DNA of 64,000 nucleotides from Jaltomata sinuosa (GCA_003996215.1 QJPP01004043.1:97563-161562), one strand, 5' to 3'; positions 35,180 through 46,444 are shown, counted from the first letter of the stretch. A program made the numbers and translations. The notes: generated by a model from the sequence alone, not told the origin.

Positions 35180-36264
35180 GATCATACCCCGAGGCTAGAC
35201 CCTAGATGCAACACAAGATCTGCAGCACAAATTCCCTAGATTAACCCTTGGTCATAGCATAATCAGATATACTTAAGAAAATAAAGCGGAAGCATACTTA
35301 GATAAGATAGGAATCCATAAGCGGTTATAACATAAGATCTACAGAATACAAATCTAGAATACAATTAGCTATGTCTGAAGCCTCTAAGTCTACAAATACG
35401 AGTTGATGGGAAAATATCCCAACTAACTCCAGAATCTAACATAAAAGAAATAAGAACACCTCAGAAGTCTGGTCCTCAAAGTATGAGGACTCACCAACAG
35501 TCAGTTGAACTTTTGGCGTAGCCTAACCACGAGTCTGAGGACAAGTGCCTGAATCTGCTTTGTAAAAAGATGTAGCGCAAATTGCGTCAGTACTATAGGA
35601 TGTACCAAATATATGAGATAAACAGGAATCTGAGATAAGCATGCTAAATAAACTTGTAAAACCGAAATCATGCTATAAGTGTAAAAATGAAATGCAAAAG
35701 ACTCAGTGTGATGCCAAAGCAATTTATGTAAGAAATAATAAGTAATCATAATAGTTCTGAATTCTGAAGGCAAAAAGTTAATGCATTTTAAAACCTGATT
35801 CTGTTTCTGTGGGAGGTTCTCTAACTGACATAGACCATGTGAGATACATGGAATCCGATGTATATGCCCTATCGAAAGGACCCAATATACCTTGCCAGGG
35901 TATAAAGGCATGACTGTGGCGTGATCACTATATCTGATACCCAACTGAGGGGACTTAGAACCTATGGGGCACGTAGTTCTGGGACTAAGGGTACTCTCAC
36001 CCTATTCAACTCGGTGCTAATACTACTCCCAAAACATATACATATAGCTCATAATACTTGTGATATATCTGATGTCAAAACTGCTCATAACTTAAGTAGA
36101 CATATCCAGATGCCAAACCTTTCATGAAACATAGGGACATACTTATTGTCCAAAACTATTGGGAGAGAATAAGGACATATCTAATGTCATGCAATCCACA
36201 AGTCATGAATCTTAAAGATTTGCAAACCATAATTCAAAATCATACTTTCCTTTATAATATTATA
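35180..36264 (-). mobile_element. 5' LTR of the chromovirus, inner part
   Basis: This matches 28468-29550 of the 3' LTR nearly base for base, up to the ttata target site of the nested solo LTR at 36260-36264. The remaining part of the LTR is at 40026-41081. Confidence 0.85.
36260..36264. repeat. Target duplication ttata of the nested solo LTR
   Basis: ttata at 36260-36264 is repeated at 40021-40025. The uninterrupted 3' LTR has a single 'attataacttg' at the same place (about 29550), which confirms the insertion point. Confidence 0.9.
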
Positions 36265-36951
36265 TGTAATGACCCTTCTAATTGTTTACGTGTTTTCGTC
36301 TTTATTGTACCGTTAGAGCTTGCCTGTAGCGACCTCAAGTCATTTATCGCTTGCTGAGATTGGTAGTTCGGTGCCCCGGCCATTTTCTTGGTCTTTTTGG
36401 CCATTTCTTATTTTAGAGCTTTTAGCTTTTGAAATTATTGACTTCAATCAACATTCTTGGTGAACGTTCTCAGAATCGAATTCTGACAGTTCCGTTAGCT
36501 CGGGAGCGTGGACTTTAGTCTAGAAGGACCTTTGGTCGGGATCCGAGAGCTTTTCAGCTTGGAATTCTCTCTTGTTCTGTGTTTTCAGGCCAGTTGGGCT
36601 TGTTTGGTTAACTTCGGTCAACATTCGGAGAATATGGCCTCGGATGGGAATTCTCTCAGCACCATTAGCTCCGAAATATCGAGTTTGGGTTAGGTAGGTG
36701 GTTGGTTCGGGCCCCAAGTGAGCCGGGCTCATTTTGGGTGTTTGGTTGGTTGTGATAAGTATTGACTTGGGTATACATTCTTATGAAACAACCCCGTATG
36801 GGATTTTCGTCAATCATCATTTCCACTCTAATAGCTCTATTGGTTTTTGAATATCGATTTTCGATTGTGCCCGGAACACCCCGTGGAGTTTTCAAAAAGT
36901 GCAGAAAATTCAGTTGCAGGCCCAGCCTTCAGCTCAATCGCGCCAATACCA

Positions 36952-36963
36952 GCGCAATTGCGC
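36952..36963. repeat. Palindrome GCGCAATTGCGC in solo LTR U3
   Basis: A perfect 12-bp palindrome about 106 bp upstream of the LTR TATA box. It sits between two copies of an 'agccttcagc(t/g)c(a/g)at(c/a)gcg' word, in a GC-rich island within AT-rich surroundings. Confidence 0.8.
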
Positions 36964-37068
36964 CTCAGTGCCTACCAGCCTTCAGCGCGATAGCGGCGAG
37001 GCTCCTGGCCCTCCTCTTGCACGATTGTGCCCCTCCAGCGTCGTTTGCGCTGACCAAATTTCCAGCAG

Positions 37069-37076
37069 TATATATA
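37069..37076 (+). promoter_or_regulatory. TATA box of the nested solo LTR
   Basis: TATATATA preceded by a GC-rich upstream region. Transcription would start about 25-35 bp downstream in the + direction. It is inferred from position and sequence only. Confidence 0.55.
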
Positions 37077-38755
37077 CTTGGGCCTTCATTTTTCTAGCCA
37101 TTTTACCCATTTGTTCCCAACTCAAATTCAAAAATCCTCTCTACCAAAGTGTTCCATTTCAGTCCTAGCCTTGGGGAGGTCAATTGTTCATCGATAATTC
37201 GCGACTCTTTGATTATTGGTAAGTCCTCTTCTTCCCAAAACCAATTTCCACCATTGTTCCCTTCTTTCTTAAGCTTGAACTTGGTGATAGTTTCTTTCCT
37301 TTGAGCTGGTGCATGTTCGTGGGAGTGAAATTCTGTCCATCTTGGCTTGAAATTCCATCCTTTTGGTAAGTAATTCTTGCCCAACCTTCGTTTGATTTCT
37401 TGAAAATTCCATCTTTATTTCTTGAGTTGAGCGGGCAGTTTTGGACCCCAATTATTGTCCATTTTCGCTCAATTTTTGAGCATACGCTCCCGGGATGGTA
37501 AGGAACACAAGTGTGTTTTTTGTTTTCGGTTTCGGGTTACGGGGCGTACGGGCTCATTTGTGACCCGGATTTTGACCCGGTTATGCTTAAGGCATTATGG
37601 GTATCGTTAGTCTTGTTTTGACGTGTAGATTACTATTTTGATAATTAGTTTTGCGAATTGGAGCTTTTCGGAGCAGTTTGAGCCTGGACGATGCCGTCCC
37701 CGCAACTATTCGTCGGACGACAGGTAGGTTATGACTTTCCCCTATCTAGACTCTGCTTATACAGGCTATAACTGCATTAATTAGCATCCTTGGGTGGGTT
37801 GTTATAGGTTGGTACCCCAGACCTTGTCTGTCTTTTTCTGCTCATTTATTCCATACGTTATTTGTAGTATTCGCGTAGCTCTGTATATTACCCTTGTGGT
37901 CCTTTGTGGCCTTGTATTGACTCTGAAACATAGATGGTGGGTTACTTGGGAATGTCCGCGATGTACCGAATATAGAGATATCCTTTTTAGGCTGGTTATG
38001 TCTGCTGAGTAGCTGTTGGGCCTGTGCAGGGCTGATAGGAATTGTTGTGAGCTGTTGGGCTAATTTATATTTTTGTGCTAGCATATCATCCATGAAAAAG
38101 GTTTTCCCCTGTATGTTTTACTTTGATTTTGGCTGCGAGCCACTATAAAAGGTTTTTACTAAACTTGCATGGCCCCGAGGGCCTATTTTCGGTATATTTG
38201 ATGATAGAAAGAGGGGATTTTTGGATGATTTCACACTGACTTTACTAATGGTACTAGTATTTGCCGGGCAGAGCACCAGACTTGATTTTATTACTAATAC
38301 TAGGCTCTGCCGAGCGGAGTACTACATCTGATTTTCTTATGGATTTAGACTCGGCTACGCTCCGGGCACTCTTTGAGAGGGTTACCGAGACTTTGATCAT
38401 TGATTTAGACCCGAGTATACTTCAGGAACCCTTTGAGAGGGTCTTTCGAGATTACTACTACTGTTTTAGACCCGGGTCAAAGCCGGACATGCATACTTGA
38501 GACTTAGCCACTGGCTTGGACCCAAACTTGATTTCGGAGGACATGTTTTGGTTCTGAGTTTTAGTATGGGTTTCAGGACCTCTATGGACCTTGCCACTCT
38601 GGGCTAGGGGCTTCGGGCCGCATGTGCAGGGGGGAAGGGTATACAGTGGAGAAGAGGTATACGGGCTGAGTCCTTCCATGGAACCTGCCTTCTGGGCCCG
38701 ATCGGCACCGGAGGAGGTACATACAGAGGTTCTATTTCACCATGAGGTTTCATCC

Positions 38756-38785
38756 ATCATATCATATCATATCATATCATATCAT
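38756..38785 (+). repeat. ATCAT microsatellite
   Basis: Six uninterrupted 5-bp units inside the nested solo LTR. Confidence 0.9.
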
Positions 38786-40025
38786 GCACTGGATTCCACC
38801 CTTGTTTGCTGTGTGTTCAGTGTACGCTTCGGTTGTATGGGCGGTCGGAGGGTTTGTATTCACTTGATTACGTTCCTCGGTTGTATGGGCGGCCGTTAGG
38901 ACTGTAGGTAGATTATATTTACTCCTGTCTTTATATAGATCTTGTCTTGGTATTCTGATCTTGAAGGATTAGTGATAGTTAGCCTGTTGAGGCTTCGGTT
39001 GTGGGGATTTATGATTATTGAGAGGGCTAGGGAGTCCTATCTTACTGAGGCACTTTTGTGTGGCCTTCTGAGCAGAGTGTGAGATTCTGGTTCTATTCTT
39101 GTTGGAAGTTGAGTGGTATCTCTCAGTTATTGTGGTCTAGTTATTTCATCCTAGAGTTGTACTTGTGAGGTGATTCCTTGGTTATGCTATCATGTGATTG
39201 GATTGGTGTTGTGATTTTCTTATACGTGTTGATTCTATTTTTAGTATGTTAGACCGCTTTCTGTCTTTTCCTTTTCTTGAGGTTACCGGTATACCGCCAT
39301 TTTCTCAACTCTCTCTCTCTCTACTTACTTATATTGTTGTGCAAGGACTCCAGGTACGTTCTCCTTTTCTTCACCTGTGATTCTGCGTAATTGTATTTTC
39401 TGTGCTAACATGTTTTACTTATAGCTTTTGGTTGTCTACCTCTGTGCTAGCCCCTTGTGCTTCCTTTATTGCTTCAATGACTGCTTTCTTGCTATCTGTT
39501 ACTTACTGCTTTTATATCTTATATGCGCTCAGTCGGCCGATGATGCCTACTGAGTACCCATTGTTTTGGTGCTCATACTACACTTCTACACTTTTTGGTG
39601 CAGATATTAGTTGAGTTTTCGCCGTTGATTGCGTTGAAGACTCGTGCAGCTTTTGGGAGGTTCAAGACTAGGGTAATCGCCTGACGGTCGGGGCTTGTCT
39701 ACATATCATCTGTTGTACTGTTGCTCCTTGTACTTTTGGAGATAGATCTATATTGTATTTTGTTACTTCTAGCACTTGTATTCTATTAAAAGCTTCTGTA
39801 CTACCGATACCAAGTCTTGGGGTTGGTGTAGTTTTCTTTATGTATATAATCAAGTTTTGCTTCCGCTTTGTCTACCTTTACATTCTGCTTCCGCTATCTC
39901 TACTTATTGTGCATTTTGGTTAGGTTGTAGCCCATTACTAACTGTTCCGGGCTACGGGGATTGGTTCGCCTATTGGGGGGTTGTAAGTGCCATCATGACT
40001 TGAGAAATCGGGTCCTGATATTATA

Positions 40026-41081
40026 GCTTGAAGAATTAGGCATGTAATTTCCTAAAAATAGAGGTTATGTTATCTAAACATATCAATTTTACTTGAAAAC
40101 ATGCAATTCAATGGTATCATGCTAGAAATCAACTTTAATACTTGGGCTTTTAAATCCAATAAAGGAATCATGATCAATTCATTAATAGGCAATAAAAAAC
40201 CATGAATTTAAGCATAGAAACTGATTTCATAAGTTTTTCCCAACTTAGATCAAAACCCTAGTTTCACAAGTTCATAAATCAATTTAAGAATTGGGAGTTT
40301 TGAGCACAAGGGTGGAAGAAACCCATTTTTGAATACCCACATACATTATTGGAGGCTAACCAACTTGAAATTGAAAAGAATAGGAGGCTTGATCTTGGAG
40401 CTTGAGACCTTGAGCTTGAGAGAGTTCCTTTCCTTTTTGGGAGGTGAATGAGGTAATGAGAAGAGACTTAGGCTAATAAGTTTAGAAATTATGCTAAAAA
40501 TGTTCAAAACAACCTCACTTAGGAGTTAAATAGTGGGTAATGACTAAAATATCCCTGGACCATAATTAGGAAAAAAGCTGGAAAAAGTTGACTTTCAGGG
40601 ACCATGGATGGAAATCACGGACCGTAGACTGAACCACGGTTCGTGGTTCCTGGATAATCAACCAGGCTGCAGAAGGCAAACCACGAGTCGACAGGATGAC
40701 TCGTCATTTGAATGACGACTCGTAGACCTGAGCCGTAGTTTCTGGAAACCATGCGGTCCTCTGATCAATTTCTATAAATTAACAGGACGGTCCGTCATTT
40801 GAACGACGGGCCGTAGAACCCAGTCGTGGAATCTGGAAAACTTGCCAACCCTCTGATCCGATTCCACGAGTTGACAGTACGGGCCATATACTGAACCACG
40901 ATCCGTAGAATTAACTCGTGGTTCTCAGACCAGAGGTTGAACCAACAGGAGGAAACCACGGTTCCATTTCACGACCCGTGATTCAAACCACGGTCTGTGG
41001 TTTGGACCCGTAATTCCTAGGAACGTGAAATTTTTCAAAGATTTCAACTTAAAAAGCTGGTTTGATTTTCGAAGTATTACA
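40026..41081 (-). mobile_element. 5' LTR of the chromovirus, outer part
   Basis: This continues the LTR interrupted at 36264 and matches 29555-30622. It ends at 41081 so that the minus strand begins TGTAATACTTCG, retaining the TG start. Palindromes ACCACGGTTCGTGGT (near 40633) and a one-base variant (near 40988) are conserved with the other LTR. gtgac follows at 41082. Confidence 0.85.
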
Positions 41082-41086
41082 GTGAC

Positions 41087-42400
41087 ATTCGATTGGCTCG
41101 GGTACCACGCCTGGTACGGGATATATATTAATTGGCTTGGGTACTATATCTTATATGGGATACTTATTGATTGGCTTAGGTACCACGCCTGGTACAGGTT
41201 CTATAATGGTTGGCTCGAGTACCACGCCTGGTACAAGTTTATTTATGTTATTGATTTCATTTATTGATGGTTTCATGAGTGGACCGGTTGATTGTTGAAA
41301 CTGTAATTGTTGCATATTGATCCATGAAAGGTCGGGTAGTTGTATGTAAATGTGAGGTTGATACTTGTGTAAATCGAGAATGACATGTTAAATACTTAGG
41401 TATTGTTCTAGGGATTCTTGGTTGGTCCGAGATACTAAAAAGGGTATATGCTTATTGTTAGTCTTTATGGTTGTTGAACCTGTTTCTTGTGGTGGGTAAG
41501 TTAGAAGAAAGACAAAGAGTTTGGGGTTGTATTACGAGTGGTTATTGCATGCTAGGCGTCGTCCTAGGGATTTTTGGATGGTCCGGGCACTTGCAAGTAG
41601 TAACATAATGTATGTGGTCTGGTTATTGAGAAATTGGACATAAATACTTCTGGCTGTGAAGTCATAGTGGGTGACTTGGACAATGGAATGGTAGTCCGGG
41701 TCTAGGCTTAGTTGTCGGACTAGTATTAAGTGTGACTAGGAAAGTCTAGTATTAAGTGTGACTTGGGAAGTCCAAGTGTTCAGTACGACTTGAGAAGTCT
41801 AATATTTAGTGTGACTGGAAAAGTTCTAGTGTTAGGAGTTGATAGCGGAACCAATTAGGAAGACTTGGGGTAGAACGTACAGGTTATAGCGGTAACAGTA
41901 CTAAAGTAAATGTGGATGATGAAAGACTGGATTCCCTGTATCTTATTGCATATTTTCTCTTGATTTCTTATATGATGGTATGTGGTGGATTCGAATCGAT
42001 CGATGATGCCTACCAGTACGTGTAGTTTGTACTGATACTACTCTTGCTATACCTTTTTGGGTATAGTCTGGTTGTAGGATCAATGATGTTTCATAGGTAT
42101 AGGACGATGGTGACCTCTAGCAGCTTCTACTCTTCGTTTTTATGACGGAAGCTGTGTCTTCTTTTCATACTTGTATTTTATCCTATAGAGCGCTTGTACA
42201 TGTTTAGACTAGTTCCTAGAGAGAGTTGTTTTCAAATTAAAAAGGTTTTTATTGTATTCAAATTTGTAAGGTTTTCTTTTTCAATAGTAAAAGGTTACTT
42301 TCTTATATTTTACTTTTAATTTCCGCATTTACCTGTTGGATCAGGTGATAAAGGTTCTCCTATTTAGGTGCTCACACGGCTCGATAGTTGAGTCGTGAGA
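41087..42400 (+). mobile_element. Outer solo LTR, right part
   Basis: This continues the LTR begun at 27312. It opens with four ~41-bp tandem units around 'ggtaccacgcctggtac' (41089-41250). A second minisatellite of ~27-bp 'agtattaagtgtgact' units lies at 41722-41840. It ends 'gttgagtcgtgaga' (canonical gtgaca mutated), followed by aattt. The last 55 bases match the LTR end at 36-90. Confidence 0.8.
41089..41250 (+). repeat. ~41-bp tandem repeat with GTACCA/TGGTAC hairpin
   Basis: Four units start near 41089, 41130, 41171 and 41210. Three contain 'gtaccacgcctggtac', an inverted repeat with 6-bp arms and a 4-base loop. Confidence 0.75.
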
Positions 42401-42544
42401 AATTTATCCCATATCTCTTCTAAACTATAGTAGGTCGATATATGGATTAGTTGAATGTGCTCAATATAAACTTAATTACCACCTGTTACTATAAAAAGAA
42501 AATGAAAATAGTGCTTTCTTTCCTTTTTACAAACTTTAATATGA

Positions 42545-43622
42545 AGGGGAGTGTTGTCCAGTCAAGGATTCTCACATCCAAAAGATGAAGGTGGCGGAGA
42601 TGAGGATGCTGCGGTGAATGTGTGAGTTTACTAGGAGAGATAGAATTAGGAATGAGGTTATCCGAGACAAGGTGGGAGTGACTTCAGTGGATGTCAAGAT
42701 GCGAGAAGCAAGATTGAGATGGTTTGGGCATGTGAGGAGGAGGTGCCCGGACGCCCCAGTGCGGAGGTGTGAGAGGTTGGTTATGGATGATTTTAGGCGA
42801 GGTGGGGATAGATCGAAGAAGTATTGGAGGGAGGTAGTTAGACGTGATATGGATCAGTTGCAGCTTATTGAGGACATGACCCTAGATAGGAAGGTGTGGA
42901 GGATGAGCATTAGGGTAGATGATTAGTAGGAAGGGATGCGCCCATGCGAGTAGGTAGGAGTGTTTGGTTTTGTGGTCCGAGTTAGTAGTCGTAGTACTTT
43001 GCTGGCAGTGTCTTGTTCTTGGTATTTTGGTCATGTTTGTTGTGTTGGGTTGGCCGACTGTAGTTTCATTTTGTGATAGTTGTGTTTATGTTATTATCAT
43101 TTGTTTTGGTGCTATCTATTGTTTCTTGTTCTTATACTATGTTAGTTTATAAACTGTTTTTGCTTTGAGCCGGGGGTCTATCGAAAACAACCTCTCTACA
43201 AATGAAAAACCAAATATGAAATTTGACATACCATGCTTATCTTGAAAAGCTCACTGAGCAATTCAAGAAAATAAGTTTCTCTTCACTACCCAGAGAAAAA
43301 AGAAGTTCGCGGATGCATTGGCAACACTGGCCTCCATGATAAACATTCCTGAGGGAAAGTCCGCCCAATCATGATAGAACAAAGAAGCAGCCCGGTGTAT
43401 TGCAACCTAATTGAAATTTTTGAGTTGACTCCCGGCATGTTCAATAGTGATCTTTTGGCCATTGAAAGGGCACCCAACGCCATGGTTTACTGACATCAGG
43501 GAATATATTGAACACCAAACGTATCCCAAACATGCATCGCCCCTGAGGTAGTGGTACGGACTGCTTACACTCTACCCCAGACCCCACTGTGTGGGAACAT
43601 ACTGGGTATGTTATTGTTGAAA
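42545..43622 (+). mobile_element. RTE-type LINE, C-terminal RT fragment and 3' tail (interrupted)
   Basis: 42547-42929 encodes the C-terminal end of a plant RTE-type ORF: KMKVAEMRMLR, a stop, then MCEFTRRDRIRNEVIRDKVGV...REARLRWFGHVRRR...DMTLDRKVWR, closed by its natural stop. The 3' UTR follows to 43202 with the 'gagccgggggtctatcg' and 'aacaacctctctac' blocks. It resumes at about 43531 with 'gaggtagtgg...cactctaccccagaccccac...ctgggtatgttattgttg'. The reverse transcriptase core is missing. Confidence 0.8.
43203..43530 (+). mobile_element. Retroelement RNase H scrap inside the LINE tail
   Basis: It reads HAYLEKLTEQFKKISFSSLPREK, then after a one-base frameshift KFADALATLASMINIPEGKS. This resembles the end of the archaeal-type RNase H found in Tat-lineage Gypsy elements (compare NEFVDALETISSMIQHPD at 58700-58760 here). 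Stops follow. It splits the LINE tail; no target duplication or LTR end is visible, so it may be filler DNA from break repair. Confidence 0.6.
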
Positions 43623-43680
43623 ATAACGTAAAAAATACTGAAAATTGTAATAATTAATAAATTAACATATTTAAAATATT

Positions 43681-43745
43681 ATACTCCCTCTATTTCAAAT
43701 TAATTCACTTATTTTAACTTGACACGAAGTTTAAGAAAATAAAGA
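43681..43745 (+). mobile_element. Half of a Stowaway/Mariner-like MITE
   Basis: It begins 'ctccctctatttcaaatt' after TA and contains 'cttgacacgaagtttaagaaa', parallel to 48852-48910 in the complete MITE. The other end is not present. Confidence 0.6.
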
Positions 43746-43999
43746 AAGAGTAACATATAGCTCCTACATCTAGTTACAAAATAATAGTAGTGTAGCATAT
43801 TTGAACCTTTATCCATGATCCCATAGCAATAAAGAAGGCCGGGCAGAGAGGCAGAACAATTGACAGATATTGAGGGGCAAATCAATCCCCAACTCCACAC
43901 ATGGTGTCACAGTAGGCTTCACACCTGACAAGTCAACAACCGAATCTAAATAATAAATTGATGCACACGACACAACAGACTGTGGCCCACGTAGCTCTT

Positions 44000-44103
44000 T
44001 GTTACTGAATAGTGGGCATTGTCTCCACCACTCTGTCTCTTTCTCTATAATCTCCTCCTCCTCTGTCTCCGGCCATCTGCTAAAACCCCCTTTCGTCCGG
44101 GAG
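44000..44103 (+). promoter_or_regulatory. CT-rich 5' leader of the desaturase gene
   Basis: Pyrimidine-rich 'ctctgtctctttctc' and 'ctcctcctcctctgtctcc' sequence precedes the ATG. An ACGT-core site, cccacgtag, is at 43986-43994. Exact transcription start and TATA box are not resolved. Confidence 0.4.
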
Positions 44104-46444
44104 ATGGACGACTACCTGAATTTGTTTATAGAGGAAACGTCGTTTTACAATAGGATTGTTCTTGGCACTTTCTTGCCGGAATCATGGTGGGGACCACTCC
44201 CTCATTGGTTTCAAGGATGGCTTCGCAACTACATTGGTGGTGTCTTGCTTTACTTTATTTCTGCTTTTCTTTGGTGCTTCTACATCTATTACCTCAAGCG
44301 CAATGTTTATCTCCCTAAAGGTAACTTTGATTCACCCTTTAATGGATTCATGCAGATTTAAAAGCCAATTTTTGGGTAATTGGAAAAAAAATTTAGAAGG
44401 TTTTAGGTCTTATCCTCTAATAAGACCTTTTTTAGCTAGCCAGATCTGAGCCAACAAATAGTGGGCATAGGGTATTTGTCTAATGTCAATTTTCTTTCAT
44501 GCCTATAAAGCTACACCTTTGGTTAATAATGATGATTAATGAGAGATCTAAGATTTGGTTATGACACCTGATGAGCATGACAGGGGAAATAAATTACTCA
44601 TTCGTTGAGACTATGACATTAATGGCAACACATTAACTGCTCTAGACTTATGACACTTTAGAGCCTTTTGATTTCTAAGAAAAAATCTTTGGCACTGCTG
44701 TGCTGTCAAGTAAATATCAGACATGCTATGTGAACTTAATTTTTTTGTGTGTGGATGGGACAACTTTTATGTAGCAATGCATACTGATTGATGACCAACT
44801 TTGAGTCCTAAGCCATTAATTTCTCAATGAATATGACAACTTCATTTATTTGTATGCTTTGATAAAGGGTAAATTTTGCATCTTTGCTTTAAATACTCTC
44901 AACTGATGTTGGTATGGAAGAAAATGCGAAAATTTCAGTCTCATTAACATTGTAATTGCAGATGCCATCCCTTCAAATAGAGCTATGCTCTTGCAAATAG
45001 GAGTTGCAATGAAAGCTATGCCATGGTACTGTGCCCTTCCATCACTTTCTGAGTATATGATTGAAAGTGGATGGACAAGATGTATCTCAAGAATAAGCGA
45101 CGTTGGATGGCTTTCGTACCTTATCTATGTTGCAGTTTATCTGGTAATAGTAGAATTTGGTATCTACTGGATGCATAGAGAGTTGCATGACATAAAACCT
45201 CTGTACAAATATCTCCATGCTACACATCATATATACAACAAGCAAAATACACTCTCCCCATTTGCTGGTAAGTTTCATTTCATGACTATGGTCTATTTTG
45301 AAAACAACTTTTAACTACCCATTTGCTCCTGCTTTGTCGGTAACTTGTTGCTAATTGTTCTTCGACGTTTTCCTGTACGATTGAAAATGAAAGAGTCTTG
45401 CGAACAGATTCACAAATGTAAAATTTTTCGCATCTCAATCATTGGTCATACACCCTTCCCTTATTTGGTTAGAGGGGATCGAAAGGGATGAAGTGGTTAC
45501 ATATTGTTAACTGAGTTAGAGGTCCACTATTGGTCCCTCCTTATAAATGCTAATCTCAATTAGAGAGCATCGGAGGGAAAAGGTTTATTGGAATTTCTTC
45601 ATCCACTATCTTTTTCTTCCAAGATAAAATCTAGTTTCGAAAAGCTTGACTTGCTTCATACATCTCATCACCATCTCAATGACTTATAAAATCTAACTGG
45701 ATGGCACTGAGATTAGATATTGATACATCACGAGACTGCTACCCCTGTTGTAACCATGCTAGGATCTTCTGACACGAGGAAGTGTTTTACCTATTTCCAA
45801 AGCTTACATGTTCGAGGAAATTGGTTGTCAAATCTTCACCATATTGTTTTACTTGGTACCTATTACTGGTGGGATGTGGCAAGGTATCCCGTGGAATTAG
45901 TCGAGGTGAGCGAAAGCTGACCCCGAACACCACGATTATCAAAAAAATCTTCACCACATTGCAAGCTAACACATTAATTTAGTCCAATTAAGTAATGATA
46001 AGTTTTCTCTATATTTAAATGTATGATATTTCCTATCGAGCTTGTATGTATGATATTCAGATGTCCAAGTTTCTCTTATAATGTATCTTAATTCAGGAGT
46101 CGTGTTCCAAGTTAATCACTAACATGAATGACTTGCTGCTTTGGAAATCAGGTTTGGCATTCCACCCATTGGATGGAATACTACAGGCAGTGCCACACGT
46201 AGTAGCTCTTTTTCTGTTGCCTATGCATTTTACTACACACATAGCTCTCTTATTCATAGAAGCCATATGGACTGCAAATATCCATGACTGCATACATGCG
46301 AAGGTTTGGCCTGTAATGGGTGCTGGCTACCATACCATCCACCATACTACGTATCGCCATAATTATGGTCATTACACGATATGGATGGACTGGATGTTTG
46401 GAACTCTTCGTGATCCTGTTGAAGATGAAGTCAAGAAAATGTAA
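44104..46444 (+). CDS. STE1: Delta7-sterol C-5(6) desaturase, three exons
   Basis: Introduces the C5(6) double bond in Delta7-sterols during phytosterol/brassinosteroid precursor synthesis at the ER membrane. Exons are 44104-44320, 44962-45267 and 46152-46444. All introns are GT...AG and each exon junction falls after codon position 1. The product is 271 aa. It starts MDDYLNLFIEETSFYNRI and has hydrophobic segments (GGVLLYFISAFLWCFYIYYL; a second near YLIYVAVYLVIVEFGIYW; a third near VVALFLLPMHF). The three diiron histidine boxes of the fatty acid hydroxylase family are complete: HRELH, HATHH and HTIHH, plus HNYGHY. It closely resembles Arabidopsis STE1/DWF7 (281 aa, from memory). An upstream in-frame ATG (43999) is rejected because the added residues match nothing and read as 5' leader. 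Intron 2 holds a SINE. The gene looks functional. Confidence 0.95.
45847..45945 (+). mobile_element. 5'-truncated SINE in intron 2
   Basis: The tail 'ggaattagtcgaggtgagcg' with 'aaagctgacccc...caccacgattatc' and an A-run ends at 45945. It is flanked by a 16-bp duplication with one mismatch: aatcttcaccatattg (45831-45846) and aatcttcaccacattg (45946-45961). It is the same SINE family as 18483-18544. It does not touch splice sites. Confidence 0.85.

Larger units (their letters stand above)
36265..40020 (+). mobile_element. Nested solo LTR of a Gypsy element (3756 bp)
   Basis: It starts TGTAATGACCC and ends GGGTCCTGATA (the CA end mutated to TA), with exact ttata duplications on both sides. There is no internal coding region, primer-binding site or second LTR, so it is a solo LTR in + orientation. 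The TATA box lies at 37069-37076. It contains a GC-rich palindrome region (36920-37000), a three-fold ~60-bp repeat around 'tttagac(t/c)cg' (38344-38470), and an ATCAT microsatellite (38756-38785). Short frames within it are not genes. Confidence 0.85.
28468..41081 (-). mobile_element. Ty3/Gypsy chromovirus, complete but decayed, with nested solo LTR
   Basis: This is a minus-strand element bounded by gtgac duplications. It has two LTRs: the 3' LTR at 28468-30622, and the 5' LTR at 35180-41081 split by the solo LTR 36265-40020. Between them, on the minus strand, lie gag, protease, reverse transcriptase, RNase H, integrase and a C-terminal chromodomain, the domain order of chromoviruses (probably the Tekay/Del lineage, given the >2-kb LTRs). 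The primer-binding site and start of gag are missing next to the 5' LTR. Stops and frameshifts break every domain. The two LTRs differ by roughly one base in 15-20 over a stretch read by eye, so the insertion is not recent. Confidence 0.9.

Noticed and set aside
43999..44103. Upstream in-frame ATG of the sterol desaturase
   Set aside because: The added residues come from the CT-rich leader and match nothing in the family, whose N-terminus aligns from 44104.
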